From NCBI GenBank assembly GCA_049792815.1, contig JBARBG010000160.1, positions 1 to 64,000 of the forward strand: DNA of 64,000 nt. Reading direction: 5' to 3'. The notes beneath the pieces are model-generated. The model made no database searches. It was not told the origin of the DNA and saw nothing but the letters and a program-made list of their open reading frames with translations. How positions within the stretch are numbered: position 1 is the first letter of the stretch; each line of letters opens with the position of its first letter. The position numbers were made by a program, and so were the translations under genes. Below are positions 39,919-48,605 of this stretch, one piece after another. This DNA comes from DAIDKA01 sp049792815. Its GTDB lineage: Bacteria > Pseudomonadota > Gammaproteobacteria > Steroidobacterales > Steroidobacteraceae.

Positions 39919-42614
39919 TACGGCGGCGTGGGCCCCTGGCTCACGCGCACGAAGTCAGCGGGTCGTATCCATTTCTTGAAGGCGTCCTGCACGTCCTGCG
40001 GCGTCAGCGCGATGTAGCGCCGCGCGGCGATGGTGGGTTCATCCAGTGGCAGACCCAGGTCATCACGGCCGATGATGCCGCGGGCGATCTGATCGATGCT
40101 CGCCTCGGACAGCGGGATCCGCCGCAGCATCAGCGCCTTGGTCCGCAGCAGTTCCTCCGCGCCTGGCGGCTGCTCCTGCAACCCGCGCACATCCTTCACG
40201 GCCATGGCCGCGGCCTTGGTGACGTTCTGCGGATCGCTGGCGTAATCGATCATGTAAACACCGCGGGTCCTGCCGATCTGCAGATTGGAGTCGACCGAAT
40301 ACACCAGGCCTGCTTCCTTGCGCAGGTGTATGGACAGGCGCGAGGAATAAAAGCCGGCGCCCAGTATGGCGCTGCCCAGTTGCATGGCGTAGTAATCGGG
40401 ATTGCTGCGGGTCAGCGCAAGGTTTTCGGCCAGCGTCACATTGTCCTGCACCCGCGTGGCGTCCGGCACGGCGATGGTCGCGGTGGTATTGGGCGGAACC
40501 GCCGGCAGATCGGTATCGGGTTTGGCCCCGGTGGCGCTCCAGGCGCCGAAGTATTTCTCGACGGTGGCGCGCGCCTGTTCCGGCGTGACCTTGCCGATGA
40601 CCACGATGGTGGTGAGATCGGGCCGGAAGGTCGCCGCATGGAACGCGCGCACCTGTTCGATGCTGATGCCCTGGATGCTGGCGGGTGTGGTTTCACGCAG
40701 GCTGGGATCCGTTGCCGGAAACAGTGCGCCCCGCAGTGAACGCTGTGTCAGGTAGCCGGGGCTGCGATTGCGCGACGCCACGAGCTGCGCAAACTGCGGG
40801 CGCATGATTTCCAGCGCCTGCTGGGGCAGGGCCGGATGCAGTTCATTGTCCGCCAGAAGTTCCACCGAGCGGTCGAAGCCGCTGGTCAGGGTCTCTGCGG
40901 CGAAATCCGTTCCGGCATGTGCTTCGGCGCCCACGGCATCCAGCGCGCGCTGATAGGCCAGCCGGTCCAGGTGCTGCGAGCCATAGTTCAGCAGCTCGCC
41001 GAGCAGGTTGGTAATGCCTTCCTGTCCCGGTGGCGCCTGCACCTCCGGGCGGTTGTGGATGTGGCCGATGATACTGACCGTATCGCTCACGTCTTCGGGC
41101 TGTACCACCAGGGTGAGGCCGTTGGCCAGGTGACTGACCACCGGATGGGATGTCACGGCGGGAACGGTGAGGCGCGTAACCGCCGCCTGCGCCCAGTCCG
41201 GCAGGGGTGTGGGCTTGGCTTCTCCCAGGGAAATGTTTTCCTGGCCGCCAAAGCCGCTGCCGCCGCCGCTGACAGGTCTGCCAGAACCCTTCGGCAGCAT
41301 CACTGCCGAGACCGCCTGGTCCAGGTTCAGGTACTGATGCGCAACGCGGTTCACATCAGCGACCGTGACCTTCTCGATGCGCGCCAGATCGGCTTCCGGT
41401 GAGTCAAGGCCATACAGGGCCAGCGCATCGGCCCACACCGAAGCCAGGCCGGCAATGGAGTTCTTCTGGAACTCAGTCTGCCGGCGTTCCTGCAGCTTGG
41501 CCGCGGCGACCAGTTCGGGCGGCACGCCATCGTGTGCGACGCGGGTGAGGATGGCCCGCACCTCCGTTTCAAGTGCCTTGTAATCGGCGCCTGCGGGAAA
41601 GGCCACTGTTGCATAGGCCAGGCCGGACTCGGGCAGGGGATCAACGGAGAAGTCGGCGCCTACCGCCTTGCCCTGCGGCACCAGGCCGTACAGGTCGAAA
41701 CGGCGACTGGACAGCACGTCGGACAGCAACTCGAGTGCCGGAGTGTCGGGACTGTTCAGCCCCGGCACGCGGAAGGCGATCATCTGCGTACCCTCGGGTC
41801 GGTCGGTATCCACCGTGAAGGAGGTCGCAGCAATGGGTTGCAGATTGACGGGTTTGCGCGCCGGCAGTTGCTTGCTGGGGATGGCGCCGAACAGCGCCTT
41901 CACCTGATTCAAGGTGGCGGCCGGATCGACATTGCCGACGATCACCAGCAATGCATTGTTTGGCGCATACCACTGATCATGAAACCGTTTGAGCATCGCC
42001 GCCGTTGTTTGGTCGAAGGAGGGCCGTGTGCCCAGCGCGTCGAATTCATACGGGGTGCCCTTGAAGGCGATGCCGCGCAGCTTCGAATACAGCACATAGC
42101 CGGGGTCGGACAGGTCCTGGGCCACCTCCTGCTCGATGGCGCCGCGCTCGTGATCCCATTCCGACTGCGCGTCGGAGATCGCCGTCATGCGCAGCGCCTC
42201 GATGTGCAGCGCCACCTCCAGATCCTCGGACGGTATGGTGTACAGGTACTGCGTCAGGCTTTCGCGGGTGTCGGCGTTGAAGTCACCCCCCATGATGCTG
42301 CCGATGTTGGCCAGCTGATCAGCCGAAAGTCCCGGGCCGCCGCGGAACATCATATGTTCCTGGGCGTGCGCAGTGCCCGGAAAGCCCGCCGGCGCCTCAT
42401 CCGAACCGACCATGTAGTTCACGGAGGTCGCCACAACCGGCGCCAGGGTATTGCGCACGATGACGACCTTCAGGCCGTTGGCGAGCGTTGCGCGCAGCAC
42501 TGTGGAGCGGGTGCCGGGCACTGCGCCGGTGTTCTGGGCCGCGCAGGTCAGCGCCAGCGCGGCGCCAGCGATGAGCGCAACCAGGGTGCGAGGCAGGTTC
42601 GACGGAAGTCGCAT
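39918..42614 (-). CDS. M16-family zinc metallopeptidase (periplasmic)
   Basis: An 898-residue, two-lobe pitrilysin-type peptidase with a signal peptide (cleavage near CAA-QNT). The N-lobe carries the inverted zinc site HAQEH (His83, Glu86, His87) and the distal Glu in ERGAIEQEVAQD. The C-lobe keeps the fold (NRPEVQAPPGQEGITNLL; FRPDLTTIVVIG) but has no HxxEH, as is usual. Such enzymes degrade peptides in the periplasm. ATG 42614 follows GAGGTTTC. It is the first gene of a two-gene unit with the LpxL-like gene, and divergent from 42701. Confidence 0.92.
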   Translation of the reverse strand: MRLPSNLPRTLVALIAGAALALTCAAQNTGAVPGTRSTVLRATLANGLKVVIVRNTLAPVVATSVNYMVGSDEAPAGFPGTAHAQEHMMFRGGPGLSADQLANIGSIMGGDFNADTRESLTQYLYTIPSEDLEVALHIEALRMTAISDAQSEWDHERGAIEQEVAQDLSDPGYVLYSKLRGIAFKGTPYEFDALGTRPSFDQTTAAMLKRFHDQWYAPNNALLVIVGNVDPAATLNQVKALFGAIPSKQLPARKPVNLQPIAATSFTVDTDRPEGTQMIAFRVPGLNSPDTPALELLSDVLSSRRFDLYGLVPQGKAVGADFSVDPLPESGLAYATVAFPAGADYKALETEVRAILTRVAHDGVPPELVAAAKLQERRQTEFQKNSIAGLASVWADALALYGLDSPEADLARIEKVTVADVNRVAHQYLNLDQAVSAVMLPKGSGRPVSGGGSGFGGQENISLGEAKPTPLPDWAQAAVTRLTVPAVTSHPVVSHLANGLTLVVQPEDVSDTVSIIGHIHNRPEVQAPPGQEGITNLLGELLNYGSQHLDRLAYQRALDAVGAEAHAGTDFAAETLTSGFDRSVELLADNELHPALPQQALEIMRPQFAQLVASRNRSPGYLTQRSLRGALFPATDPSLRETTPASIQGISIEQVRAFHAATFRPDLTTIVVIGKVTPEQARATVEKYFGAWSATGAKPDTDLPAVPPNTTATIAVPDATRVQDNVTLAENLALTRSNPDYYAMQLGSAILGAGFYSSRLSIHLRKEAGLVYSVDSNLQIGRTRGVYMIDYASDPQNVTKAAAMAVKDVRGLQEQPPGAEELLRTKALMLRRIPLSEASIDQIARGIIGRDDLGLPLDEPTIAARRYIALTPQDVQDAFKKWIRPADFVRVSQGPTPP

Positions 42615-42636
42615 GAGAAACCTCGAAAGGCAGCCA

Positions 42637-42665
42637 GTTGGCGGCAAGGATACCCGTCCGCCAAC
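42637..42665. promoter_or_regulatory. Inverted repeat GTTGGCGG-N13-CCGCCAAC
   Basis: Perfect 8-base arms in the 86-base gap between the M16 peptidase start (42614, minus) and the membrane protein start (42701, plus). Arm spacing would place both halves on nearly one face of the helix. A possible shared operator; no regulator is adjacent. Confidence 0.45.
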
Positions 42666-42700
42666 GGACAAACCATGACGTGTCGATTATCCTTGTGTCC

Positions 42701-43144
42701 ATGAACAAATGGCTGATCGTGCGTTCGGTGGTGCTGGTCCTGGCGGCCGCCGAGGGTTGGATGAGCGGTGACAACTGGTTGCCGGCGCGTCCCGTCACGG
42801 CGCTGCTGCTCGCCGGCATGTTGGCGTACGGGGTGGTCGCCGTGCCCGTGGTGGTGTGGGCACAGCGGCTGAATCCGCGCAACAAGCCGGTGTGGCACTT
42901 CCCGTCCTGGCGCCGCAACCCGCTGACGCTGCGCGATCCCATGCAGTTTTTCCACATGGTCGGATTCGTCTTTGCCGCAGCCGGAGCCGGCGTTGCGGCC
43001 CATGACCTGTCGGTGGGCCTGCCGCTGCGCCCGCCCCACGCCGTGCTGCCGGCCTTCGGCATCGGCATGATCATCGGCTGCTATGTGTCCGCGCGGCTGT
43101 TTCGCAAGCACCTGGAGTCCGGCGTGCAGGAGTCGGTGGTATGA
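42701..43144 (+). CDS. Hypothetical four-helix membrane protein
   Basis: A 147-residue inner-membrane protein with about four helices (roughly 8-22, 33-53, 88-105, 112-133). The loop RLNPRNKPVWHFPSWRRNPL is rich in Arg and Trp, and the helices are Ala/Gly-rich. I do not recognise the family. ATG 42701 is chosen from the hydropathy start, without a clear ribosome site. Its stop overlaps the next ATG (ATGA), so it is coupled to the heme protein gene and may anchor or assist it. Confidence 0.6.
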   Translation: MNKWLIVRSVVLVLAAAEGWMSGDNWLPARPVTALLLAGMLAYGVVAVPVVVWAQRLNPRNKPVWHFPSWRRNPLTLRDPMQFFHMVGFVFAAAGAGVAAHDLSVGLPLRPPHAVLPAFGIGMIIGCYVSARLFRKHLESGVQESVV

Positions 43145-44418
43145 CAAAGCGGCTGGCGGTACTGAGTCTGCTCCTGGCGCTGGGTGTCGCGAATGCCCAG
43201 ACCGAATCAGATCCGTTCGCCCGGCCGCCGCCCACCAAGCTGCCCTATGACACCGAATATCCGGTCATGCACTACGGGCGCACCCCGAGCCACAACGCCA
43301 TCGCCCGGCTGCAGCAGCGTCTGGCTGCCGGTGAGGTCAAGCTCACCTTCAGCGCACCGCGCGGCTACCTGGATTCTCTGCTGCAGGCACTGGCGATCGA
43401 TGCGAGCTCCCAGGTCCTGGTGTATTCCAAGACCAGCCTGCAGAAAGGCGCCATCAGTGCTGCGACACCGCGGGCCCTGTACTTCGATGCCAACACCTAT
43501 GTCGGCTATGTGCGGGATGGCGCGAACCTGGAACTGGGAACCATGGACAGCGAGCTGGGGCAGGTGTTCTACACCTTGCCGAACCACGCCGTTGCGACCC
43601 CCGGGCTCAAGCGCGAGACCCTGACCTGCCTGGCCTGTCACGACACTTATGAGATGTCGGGCGGGGGTGTCCCCCGCTTCCTGCTGATGTCCTCGTACGT
43701 CGACATCCACGGTAATCAGCTCACTCACGAGGACTCCATCCTGACCACCGACGAGACGCCTCTCGAATCGCGCTGGGGCGGCTGGTATGTCACCGGCCAC
43801 ACCGGCACGCAGGTGCACGTCGGCAACATCCTGGTGACGAATGTGCAGCAGCTGGTGAAGCTGGACCTGGTGCGACGGGGCAACATCGACAGCCTCGATG
43901 ATCTGTTCGATACCAAGCCCTATCTCACCGACAAGAGCGATGTGGTGGCGCTGCTGGTGCTGCAGCATCAGGAGACGGTGCAGAACCTGCTCACCCGTGT
44001 GAACTTCGAAGTTCGCAAGGCCCTGGCGCATGCCGGCAACAAACCCGAAGCGTTGACGGCCAAGACACGCGAAGCGCTGCAGGGCTTCATGGATGACCTT
44101 GCCAAGGCCATGCTGTTCGAGGATGCGGTGCCCTATGTCGACAGCATTCGCGGCAATTCTGGCTTTGATGCGTGGTTCCAGAAGCAGGGCATCAAGGATT
44201 CACAGGGGCGTTCGCTGCGGGAGCTGGATCTGAAAACCCGTCTGTTCCGTTATCCCTTGAGCTTCCTGGTCTACACCCCCGCCTTTGACGGCCTGCCCGC
44301 ATACGCCCGGGACTACCTGTTCGGCAGGTTTGCCGCGGCGTTGCCGGGACGCGATGCGCTGCAGATCCTCGCCGCGACCAAGCCGGCCTTCGCGCAGTAT
44401 CTGGCCAAACACCCGTGA
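43141..44418 (+). CDS. Unfamiliar secreted mono-heme c-type protein
   Basis: A 425-residue protein with a signal peptide (cleavage near ANA-QTE) and one c-type heme site, CLACH (Cys163-His167), in a context LTCLACHDTYEMSGGG. It continues TTDETPLESRWGGWYVTGHTGTQVHVGN, a pattern I associate with uncharacterised cytochrome-like proteins in Proteobacteria and other phyla. No domain of class I cytochrome c is apparent, and a distal Met/His ligand cannot be named. It is coupled by 4-base overlaps to the membrane protein before it and mltA after it. Heme attachment would depend on the ccm system at 56.9-63.6 kb. Confidence 0.65.
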   Translation: MTKRLAVLSLLLALGVANAQTESDPFARPPPTKLPYDTEYPVMHYGRTPSHNAIARLQQRLAAGEVKLTFSAPRGYLDSLLQALAIDASSQVLVYSKTSLQKGAISAATPRALYFDANTYVGYVRDGANLELGTMDSELGQVFYTLPNHAVATPGLKRETLTCLACHDTYEMSGGGVPRFLLMSSYVDIHGNQLTHEDSILTTDETPLESRWGGWYVTGHTGTQVHVGNILVTNVQQLVKLDLVRRGNIDSLDDLFDTKPYLTDKSDVVALLVLQHQETVQNLLTRVNFEVRKALAHAGNKPEALTAKTREALQGFMDDLAKAMLFEDAVPYVDSIRGNSGFDAWFQKQGIKDSQGRSLRELDLKTRLFRYPLSFLVYTPAFDGLPAYARDYLFGRFAAALPGRDALQILAATKPAFAQYLAKHP

Positions 44419-45557
44419 ACCGGCAGGGCGCGGCCGCGCTGCTGGTCCTGCTGCTGCTCGCGGGCTGCAGGACGCCACCGCGGCAGCCAGCCCCGAGCGC
44501 CGCGCGCGTCGATTACGTCGCGGCCGCTTGGGGCGATCTTCCGGGCTGGAACACGGATGCAATGGCGCAGGCCTGGCCGGCGCTCCTCGCCAGCTGCCAC
44601 GTGCAAAGCCGTCCCGGGTGGCAAGAGGTGTGTGCCGCAGCCGCGCAACTGCCCGCCGCGACGGATGACAGCGTGCGCGCCTTCTTCATGGCGAATTTTG
44701 CCCCCCTGCAGCTGATTCGCAGTAGCGCCGGCAGGGCGGGCGCGCTCACCACGGGTTTGCTGACCGGCTATTTCGAGCCGCAGCTGGCCGGCTCGCGCAC
44801 CCATCTGCCGGGGTTTGATACGCCGCTGTATTCACCCCCGGATGATCTGCTGACGGTGGACCTGGGCAGCGTGGTTCCGGAGCTCAAGGGCCGACGCCTG
44901 CGCGGGCGTCTGGTGGGCAGGACCGTGGTGCCGTATTTCCCGCGCGCGCAGCTCGCGACCGACGCTGCGCTGCAGGGCCACGAGATCGTCTGGCTGGAGA
45001 ATGCGCTGGATGGTTTCCTGCTCGAAGTACAAGGCTCGGGTCGCATCCAGCTCGAGGACGGAACCGTGATCCGGCTGGGGTATGCGGATCAGAACGGCCA
45101 GCCGTATCGCTCCATCGGACGCTACCTGGTCGATCAGGGTCAGTTGAGCGTGGAGCAGGCCGGAATACCCGGCATCAGGGTGTGGCTCAGCGCTCATCCC
45201 GAGCGGCTGCGTGAGGTGCTCGACGCAAATCCCAGTGTGGTGTTCTTCCAGGAGCTGCCGCTGGGTGACCCGGCGCTGGGGCCGCGCGGCGCGCAGGGCA
45301 TCGCACTCACGCCCGGCCGCTCCATTGCCGTGGATCCGGCCTATATTCCCCTGGGCACCCCCGTGTATCTGGCGACCGCCAGCGACCCGACGCTGCAGCG
45401 GCTGGTGCTGGCGCAGGATACCGGCGGCGCGATCTCCGGGGCGCCACGGGCCGACCTTTTCTGTGGCACCGGGGATGCCGCTGCCGCGCTCGCGGGGACG
45501 CTGCGTGCGCAGGCGGGCCTGTGGCTGCTGTGGCCGCGGGGACTGGCGCCGCCTTAG
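44415..45557 (+). CDS. mltA: Membrane-bound lytic murein transglycosylase A
   Basis: A 380-residue lipoprotein (lipobox LAGC near residue 17) with the MltA domain (LTTGLLTGYFEPQLAGS; GFLLEVQGSGRIQLEDG; RIGYADQNGQPYRSIGRYL-like segment) and a C-terminal 3D domain AQDTGGAI ... RADLFCGTG holding the catalytic Asp. It cleaves peptidoglycan glycan strands with formation of 1,6-anhydromuramic acid at the outer membrane. GTG 44415 overlaps the heme-protein stop. The 3' end overlaps the convergent oxidoreductase gene by 4 bases. Length fits the family. Confidence 0.93.
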   Translation: MNRQGAAALLVLLLLAGCRTPPRQPAPSAARVDYVAAAWGDLPGWNTDAMAQAWPALLASCHVQSRPGWQEVCAAAAQLPAATDDSVRAFFMANFAPLQLIRSSAGRAGALTTGLLTGYFEPQLAGSRTHLPGFDTPLYSPPDDLLTVDLGSVVPELKGRRLRGRLVGRTVVPYFPRAQLATDAALQGHEIVWLENALDGFLLEVQGSGRIQLEDGTVIRLGYADQNGQPYRSIGRYLVDQGQLSVEQAGIPGIRVWLSAHPERLREVLDANPSVVFFQELPLGDPALGPRGAQGIALTPGRSIAVDPAYIPLGTPVYLATASDPTLQRLVLAQDTGGAISGAPRADLFCGTGDAAAALAGTLRAQAGLWLLWPRGLAPP

Positions 45558-46561
45558 AACTCCAGGCAGATCTTGCCGAAGTGCTGGTTGGATTCCTCGT
45601 AGCGAAAGGCGTCGGCGAGGCCAGCGAGCGGGAAGCGCCGATCGATGACGGGACGGATGCCGGTGCTGTCCATGGCCTTCACCAGCTGCTGCTGCTGGGC
45701 GCGACTGCCCACAACCAGTCCCTGCAGTCTGACCTGGCGCCGCATCATGGCGGAGGTCGGGACCTGGCCCGCGGACCCGGTCAGCGTGCCGATCAGCGAG
45801 ATCTGGCCACCGACGCGGCAGGCCGCAATGGATTGCGGCAGGGTGCCCGGGCCGCCCAGATCCAGCACATGATCGACGCCGCGACCGTGGGTGAGCTTGA
45901 TGACTTCGACTCCCCATTCAGGATGCGCCCGATAGTTCAGCGTGTGGTCGGCGCCGGCGGCACGCGCCCGCGCAAGTTTGTCATCCGAAGAGGAGGTGGC
46001 AATCACCGTCGCGCCCATGGCCTTGGCGAGCTGCAGGCCGTAGAGGGCGACGCCGCCGGTTCCCAGTACCAGCACGGTGTCGCCGGCCTTCAGGGCGCCA
46101 TCACCAACCAGCGCCCGCCACGCGGTCACACCGGCCGTCGTCAACGTGGCGCTCTCCGCCGCAGTCCAGTGGCGCGGTGCCCGCGTGAACCAGGTCGCGG
46201 GCCGCACCACACGTTCACGCGCATAGCCATCGACACCGTCGCCCGGCACGGTGGAGAAATCGGCGTTGACCGGTTGCCCGCTCAGCCATTGCGGAAAAAA
46301 AGTCGAGACCACGGTGTCACCGGGCGCAAACTCGGTGACGCCGGCGCCAATGGCTTCAATCAAACCGGCGCCGTCGGCCAGCGGTATGCGATCTGCGGTA
46401 TGCGGCGCATCGAAACGCGCCACGGCATAGTCGTGGAAATTCAGCGAGCTGCCCTGGATACGCACCTGGATTTCACCGGCACCCGGGGCTTGCGGATCCG
46501 GCAGCTCGACGAGCTTCAGCCGCTCCAGGCCGCCGCTCGCGCCGAGTCTTATTGCTTTCAT
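45554..46561 (-). CDS. Zinc-independent MDR-superfamily NAD(P)-dependent alcohol dehydrogenase/quinone oxidoreductase
   Basis: A 335-residue medium-chain dehydrogenase/reductase with a GroES-like N-domain (SSLNFHDYAVARF, ADGAGLIEAIGAGVTEFAPGD) and a Rossmann domain (VLVLGTGGVALYGLQLAKAMGATVIATS). The catalytic-zinc Cys and GHE motif of true alcohol dehydrogenases are absent, and there is no structural-zinc Cys cluster. It is thus closer to quinone oxidoreductases. Substrate unknown. ATG 46561 lies seven bases after a TATGCT box, implying a leaderless transcript. Divergent from transketolase. Confidence 0.85.
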   Translation of the reverse strand: MKAIRLGASGGLERLKLVELPDPQAPGAGEIQVRIQGSSLNFHDYAVARFDAPHTADRIPLADGAGLIEAIGAGVTEFAPGDTVVSTFFPQWLSGQPVNADFSTVPGDGVDGYARERVVRPATWFTRAPRHWTAAESATLTTAGVTAWRALVGDGALKAGDTVLVLGTGGVALYGLQLAKAMGATVIATSSSDDKLARARAAGADHTLNYRAHPEWGVEVIKLTHGRGVDHVLDLGGPGTLPQSIAACRVGGQISLIGTLTGSAGQVPTSAMMRRQVRLQGLVVGSRAQQQQLVKAMDSTGIRPVIDRRFPLAGLADAFRYEESNQHFGKICLEF

Positions 46562-46568
46562 GCGGCCT

Positions 46569-46615
46569 AGCATAAACGGGTCGGCGCGAACGCGCTGCCC
46601 GGCGTGGGTTATGCT
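46569..46615. promoter_or_regulatory. Divergent pair of TATGCT -10 boxes
   Basis: On the minus strand TATGCT (46569-46574) ends seven bases before the oxidoreductase ATG. On the plus strand TATGCT (46610-46615) ends six bases before the transketolase ATG. Both transcripts would be leaderless or nearly so. Confidence 0.45.
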
Positions 46616-46621
46616 TGCACC

Positions 46622-48535
46622 ATGAACACCGAAACCTTTCCCATTGATCTGCGCAAGCTTGAGCCCCTGAAGCTCAATCCGGCGGTCACCAGCCTGACTG
46701 ACGCACAGCGGGCGGCGCTGCGCCAGAACATTCAGCTGGCGCGCGACACCATCGTGTTCTTCACCGCCCTGGCCGGGGCGCGCGGTCTTTCCGGTCACAC
46801 CGGTGGCGCCTACGACACCGTGCCCGAGGTCATGATCATTCGCGCCTTCATCGCCAATGGCGCACCCATCGTGCCGGTGTTCTATGACGAGGCCGGGCAT
46901 CGCGTCGCCACTCAATACCTGTTGTCGGTTCTCGACGGCCACATGCCGGCCGAGCGACTGCTGCACTACCGCGAGTTCAACTCCGGGCTGCCGGGCCATT
47001 CGGAAAAGTCAGTGACGCCGGGTGTGGAATTCAGCTCCGGGCGCCTCGGACACCTGTGGGCGTTCTGCAATGGCGTGGCGATGGCCAATCCGGGCAAGGC
47101 CGTGGTGCTACTGGGTTCGGACGGCAGCCAGATGGAGGGTGATGACGCCGAAGCGGCGCGTCTGGCCGTGGCCCAGCAGCTGAACATCAAGGTGCTGGTG
47201 GATGACAACAACGTCACCATCGCCGGGCATCCGCAGGAGTATCTGCCGGGCTACGACTTGTCGCGCACGCTCAACGGCTACGGCATCACCGCCGAAACCA
47301 CGATGGGTGAGGACCTGGACGCACTGTATGTGGACCTGTGCCGCGCCTTCAGCGACACGCGCCCGCATGCGCTGATCATCAAGCGGCCGATGGCGCCCGG
47401 CATTGCCGGCGCCGAGGGCAGCCCCCATGCCCATGAGGTGCTCAAGGCCGATACCGCGATCCAATACCTGCAGCAGCGCGGCGGCTACGACGCCGCCATC
47501 GCCCTGATCAAGTGCGCGGTACCCGACAAGTCGCCCCTGAGCTTCCGCGGCTCAAGCGGCGTCGGCAAGAATCGCGATGACTTCGGCAAGATCATCAACG
47601 GCATTCTGGATGGCATGACTGCCGAGCAGCGCGTGGCCAGCGTGCGCGTCTTTGACTGCGACCTGGAGGGTTCCTGCGGCCTGCACCATATCCGCAAGGC
47701 GCACCCGGAAGTGTTCGTGCGCGGCGGCATCATGGAGCGCGGCAACTTCTCCGCCGCAGCCGGTTTCGGCGCCGCGGCGGGCAAACAGGGGGTGTTCGCG
47801 ACCTTCAGTGCCTTCCTCGAGATGGTCATGAGCGAAGCCACCATGGCGCGCCTGAACTTCTCCAATGTGCTGGCGCACTTCAGCCACAGTGGCGTGGATG
47901 ACATGGCGGACAACACCTGTCACTTCGGGATCAACAGCATGCTCGCGGACAGTGGCCTCGCGCCGCATCATGGACCGTACACGACGCGGCTGTACTTCCC
48001 CGCCGATCAGCATCAGTTCGCGGCCTGCGTGAAGCGCATTTTCAATGATCCGGGTCTGCGCTTTATATTCACCACCCGCGCGGCGGTTCCGGACCTGCTG
48101 GATGAGCAGGGCAAGCCGCTGTACGCGGGCAAGCCATTTGATCCTGATGTCGACACCGTGGTGCGCGAAGCCCCGGCGGGGGGTGGCTACGTAGTGGCCA
48201 CCGGCGAGACCGTGTACCGGGCGCTGGATGCGGTGATCAACCTGCGGGAGCAGGGCATCCGGGTGGGACTGGTGAACAAGGCCGCACTGAACATAGTCGA
48301 TTCCGCCATGATGGCCAAACTGGCGCTGGCGCCCTTTGTACTCTTCACGGAAGGCTGGAACGTTAGAACCGGCTTGGGTGGCCGCTTCGGCACGCAGCTG
48401 TTGCAGGTTGGCTTCAAGGGGCGTTACAACCATTTGGGTGTATATCGAGAAGGATGTGGCGGGCTATGGCAGCAAATCGGTTTCCAGGGACTGGATTCGC
48501 TGGGTATCCAGGCGGCCGTCAAGGCGCTCGCCTGA
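46622..48535 (+). CDS. Transketolase (divergent subgroup)
   Basis: A 637-residue thiamin-diphosphate enzyme. It has SGHTGGAYDTVPEV, the ThDP/metal motif GSDGSQMEGDDAE ... VDDNNVTIAG, a pyrimidine-domain FDCDLEGSCGLHHIR, RGGIMERGNFSAAAGFGAAAG (with the conserved Glu), and the C-domain NKAALNIVD ... FTEGWNVRTGLGG. It moves two-carbon units between sugar phosphates in the pentose phosphate pathway. Several segments differ from E. coli TktA, so it may be a specialised paralogue. ATG 46622 has no ribosome site; see the leaderless promoter upstream. Confidence 0.85.
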   Translation: MNTETFPIDLRKLEPLKLNPAVTSLTDAQRAALRQNIQLARDTIVFFTALAGARGLSGHTGGAYDTVPEVMIIRAFIANGAPIVPVFYDEAGHRVATQYLLSVLDGHMPAERLLHYREFNSGLPGHSEKSVTPGVEFSSGRLGHLWAFCNGVAMANPGKAVVLLGSDGSQMEGDDAEAARLAVAQQLNIKVLVDDNNVTIAGHPQEYLPGYDLSRTLNGYGITAETTMGEDLDALYVDLCRAFSDTRPHALIIKRPMAPGIAGAEGSPHAHEVLKADTAIQYLQQRGGYDAAIALIKCAVPDKSPLSFRGSSGVGKNRDDFGKIINGILDGMTAEQRVASVRVFDCDLEGSCGLHHIRKAHPEVFVRGGIMERGNFSAAAGFGAAAGKQGVFATFSAFLEMVMSEATMARLNFSNVLAHFSHSGVDDMADNTCHFGINSMLADSGLAPHHGPYTTRLYFPADQHQFAACVKRIFNDPGLRFIFTTRAAVPDLLDEQGKPLYAGKPFDPDVDTVVREAPAGGGYVVATGETVYRALDAVINLREQGIRVGLVNKAALNIVDSAMMAKLALAPFVLFTEGWNVRTGLGGRFGTQLLQVGFKGRYNHLGVYREGCGGLWQQIGFQGLDSLGIQAAVKALA

Positions 48536-48605
48536 TTCGCACCTGAATTCCCCGGCAGCCGCGCCCCTGGCCGCAAATTCAGACAAGGCCGGCCGCCGGG
48601 CTGCG

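Noticed and set aside
45554..46561. Zinc-dependent alcohol dehydrogenase assignment.
   Set aside because: The catalytic-zinc Cys/GHE residues and the structural-zinc Cys cluster are missing; the protein is better placed with zinc-independent MDR enzymes.
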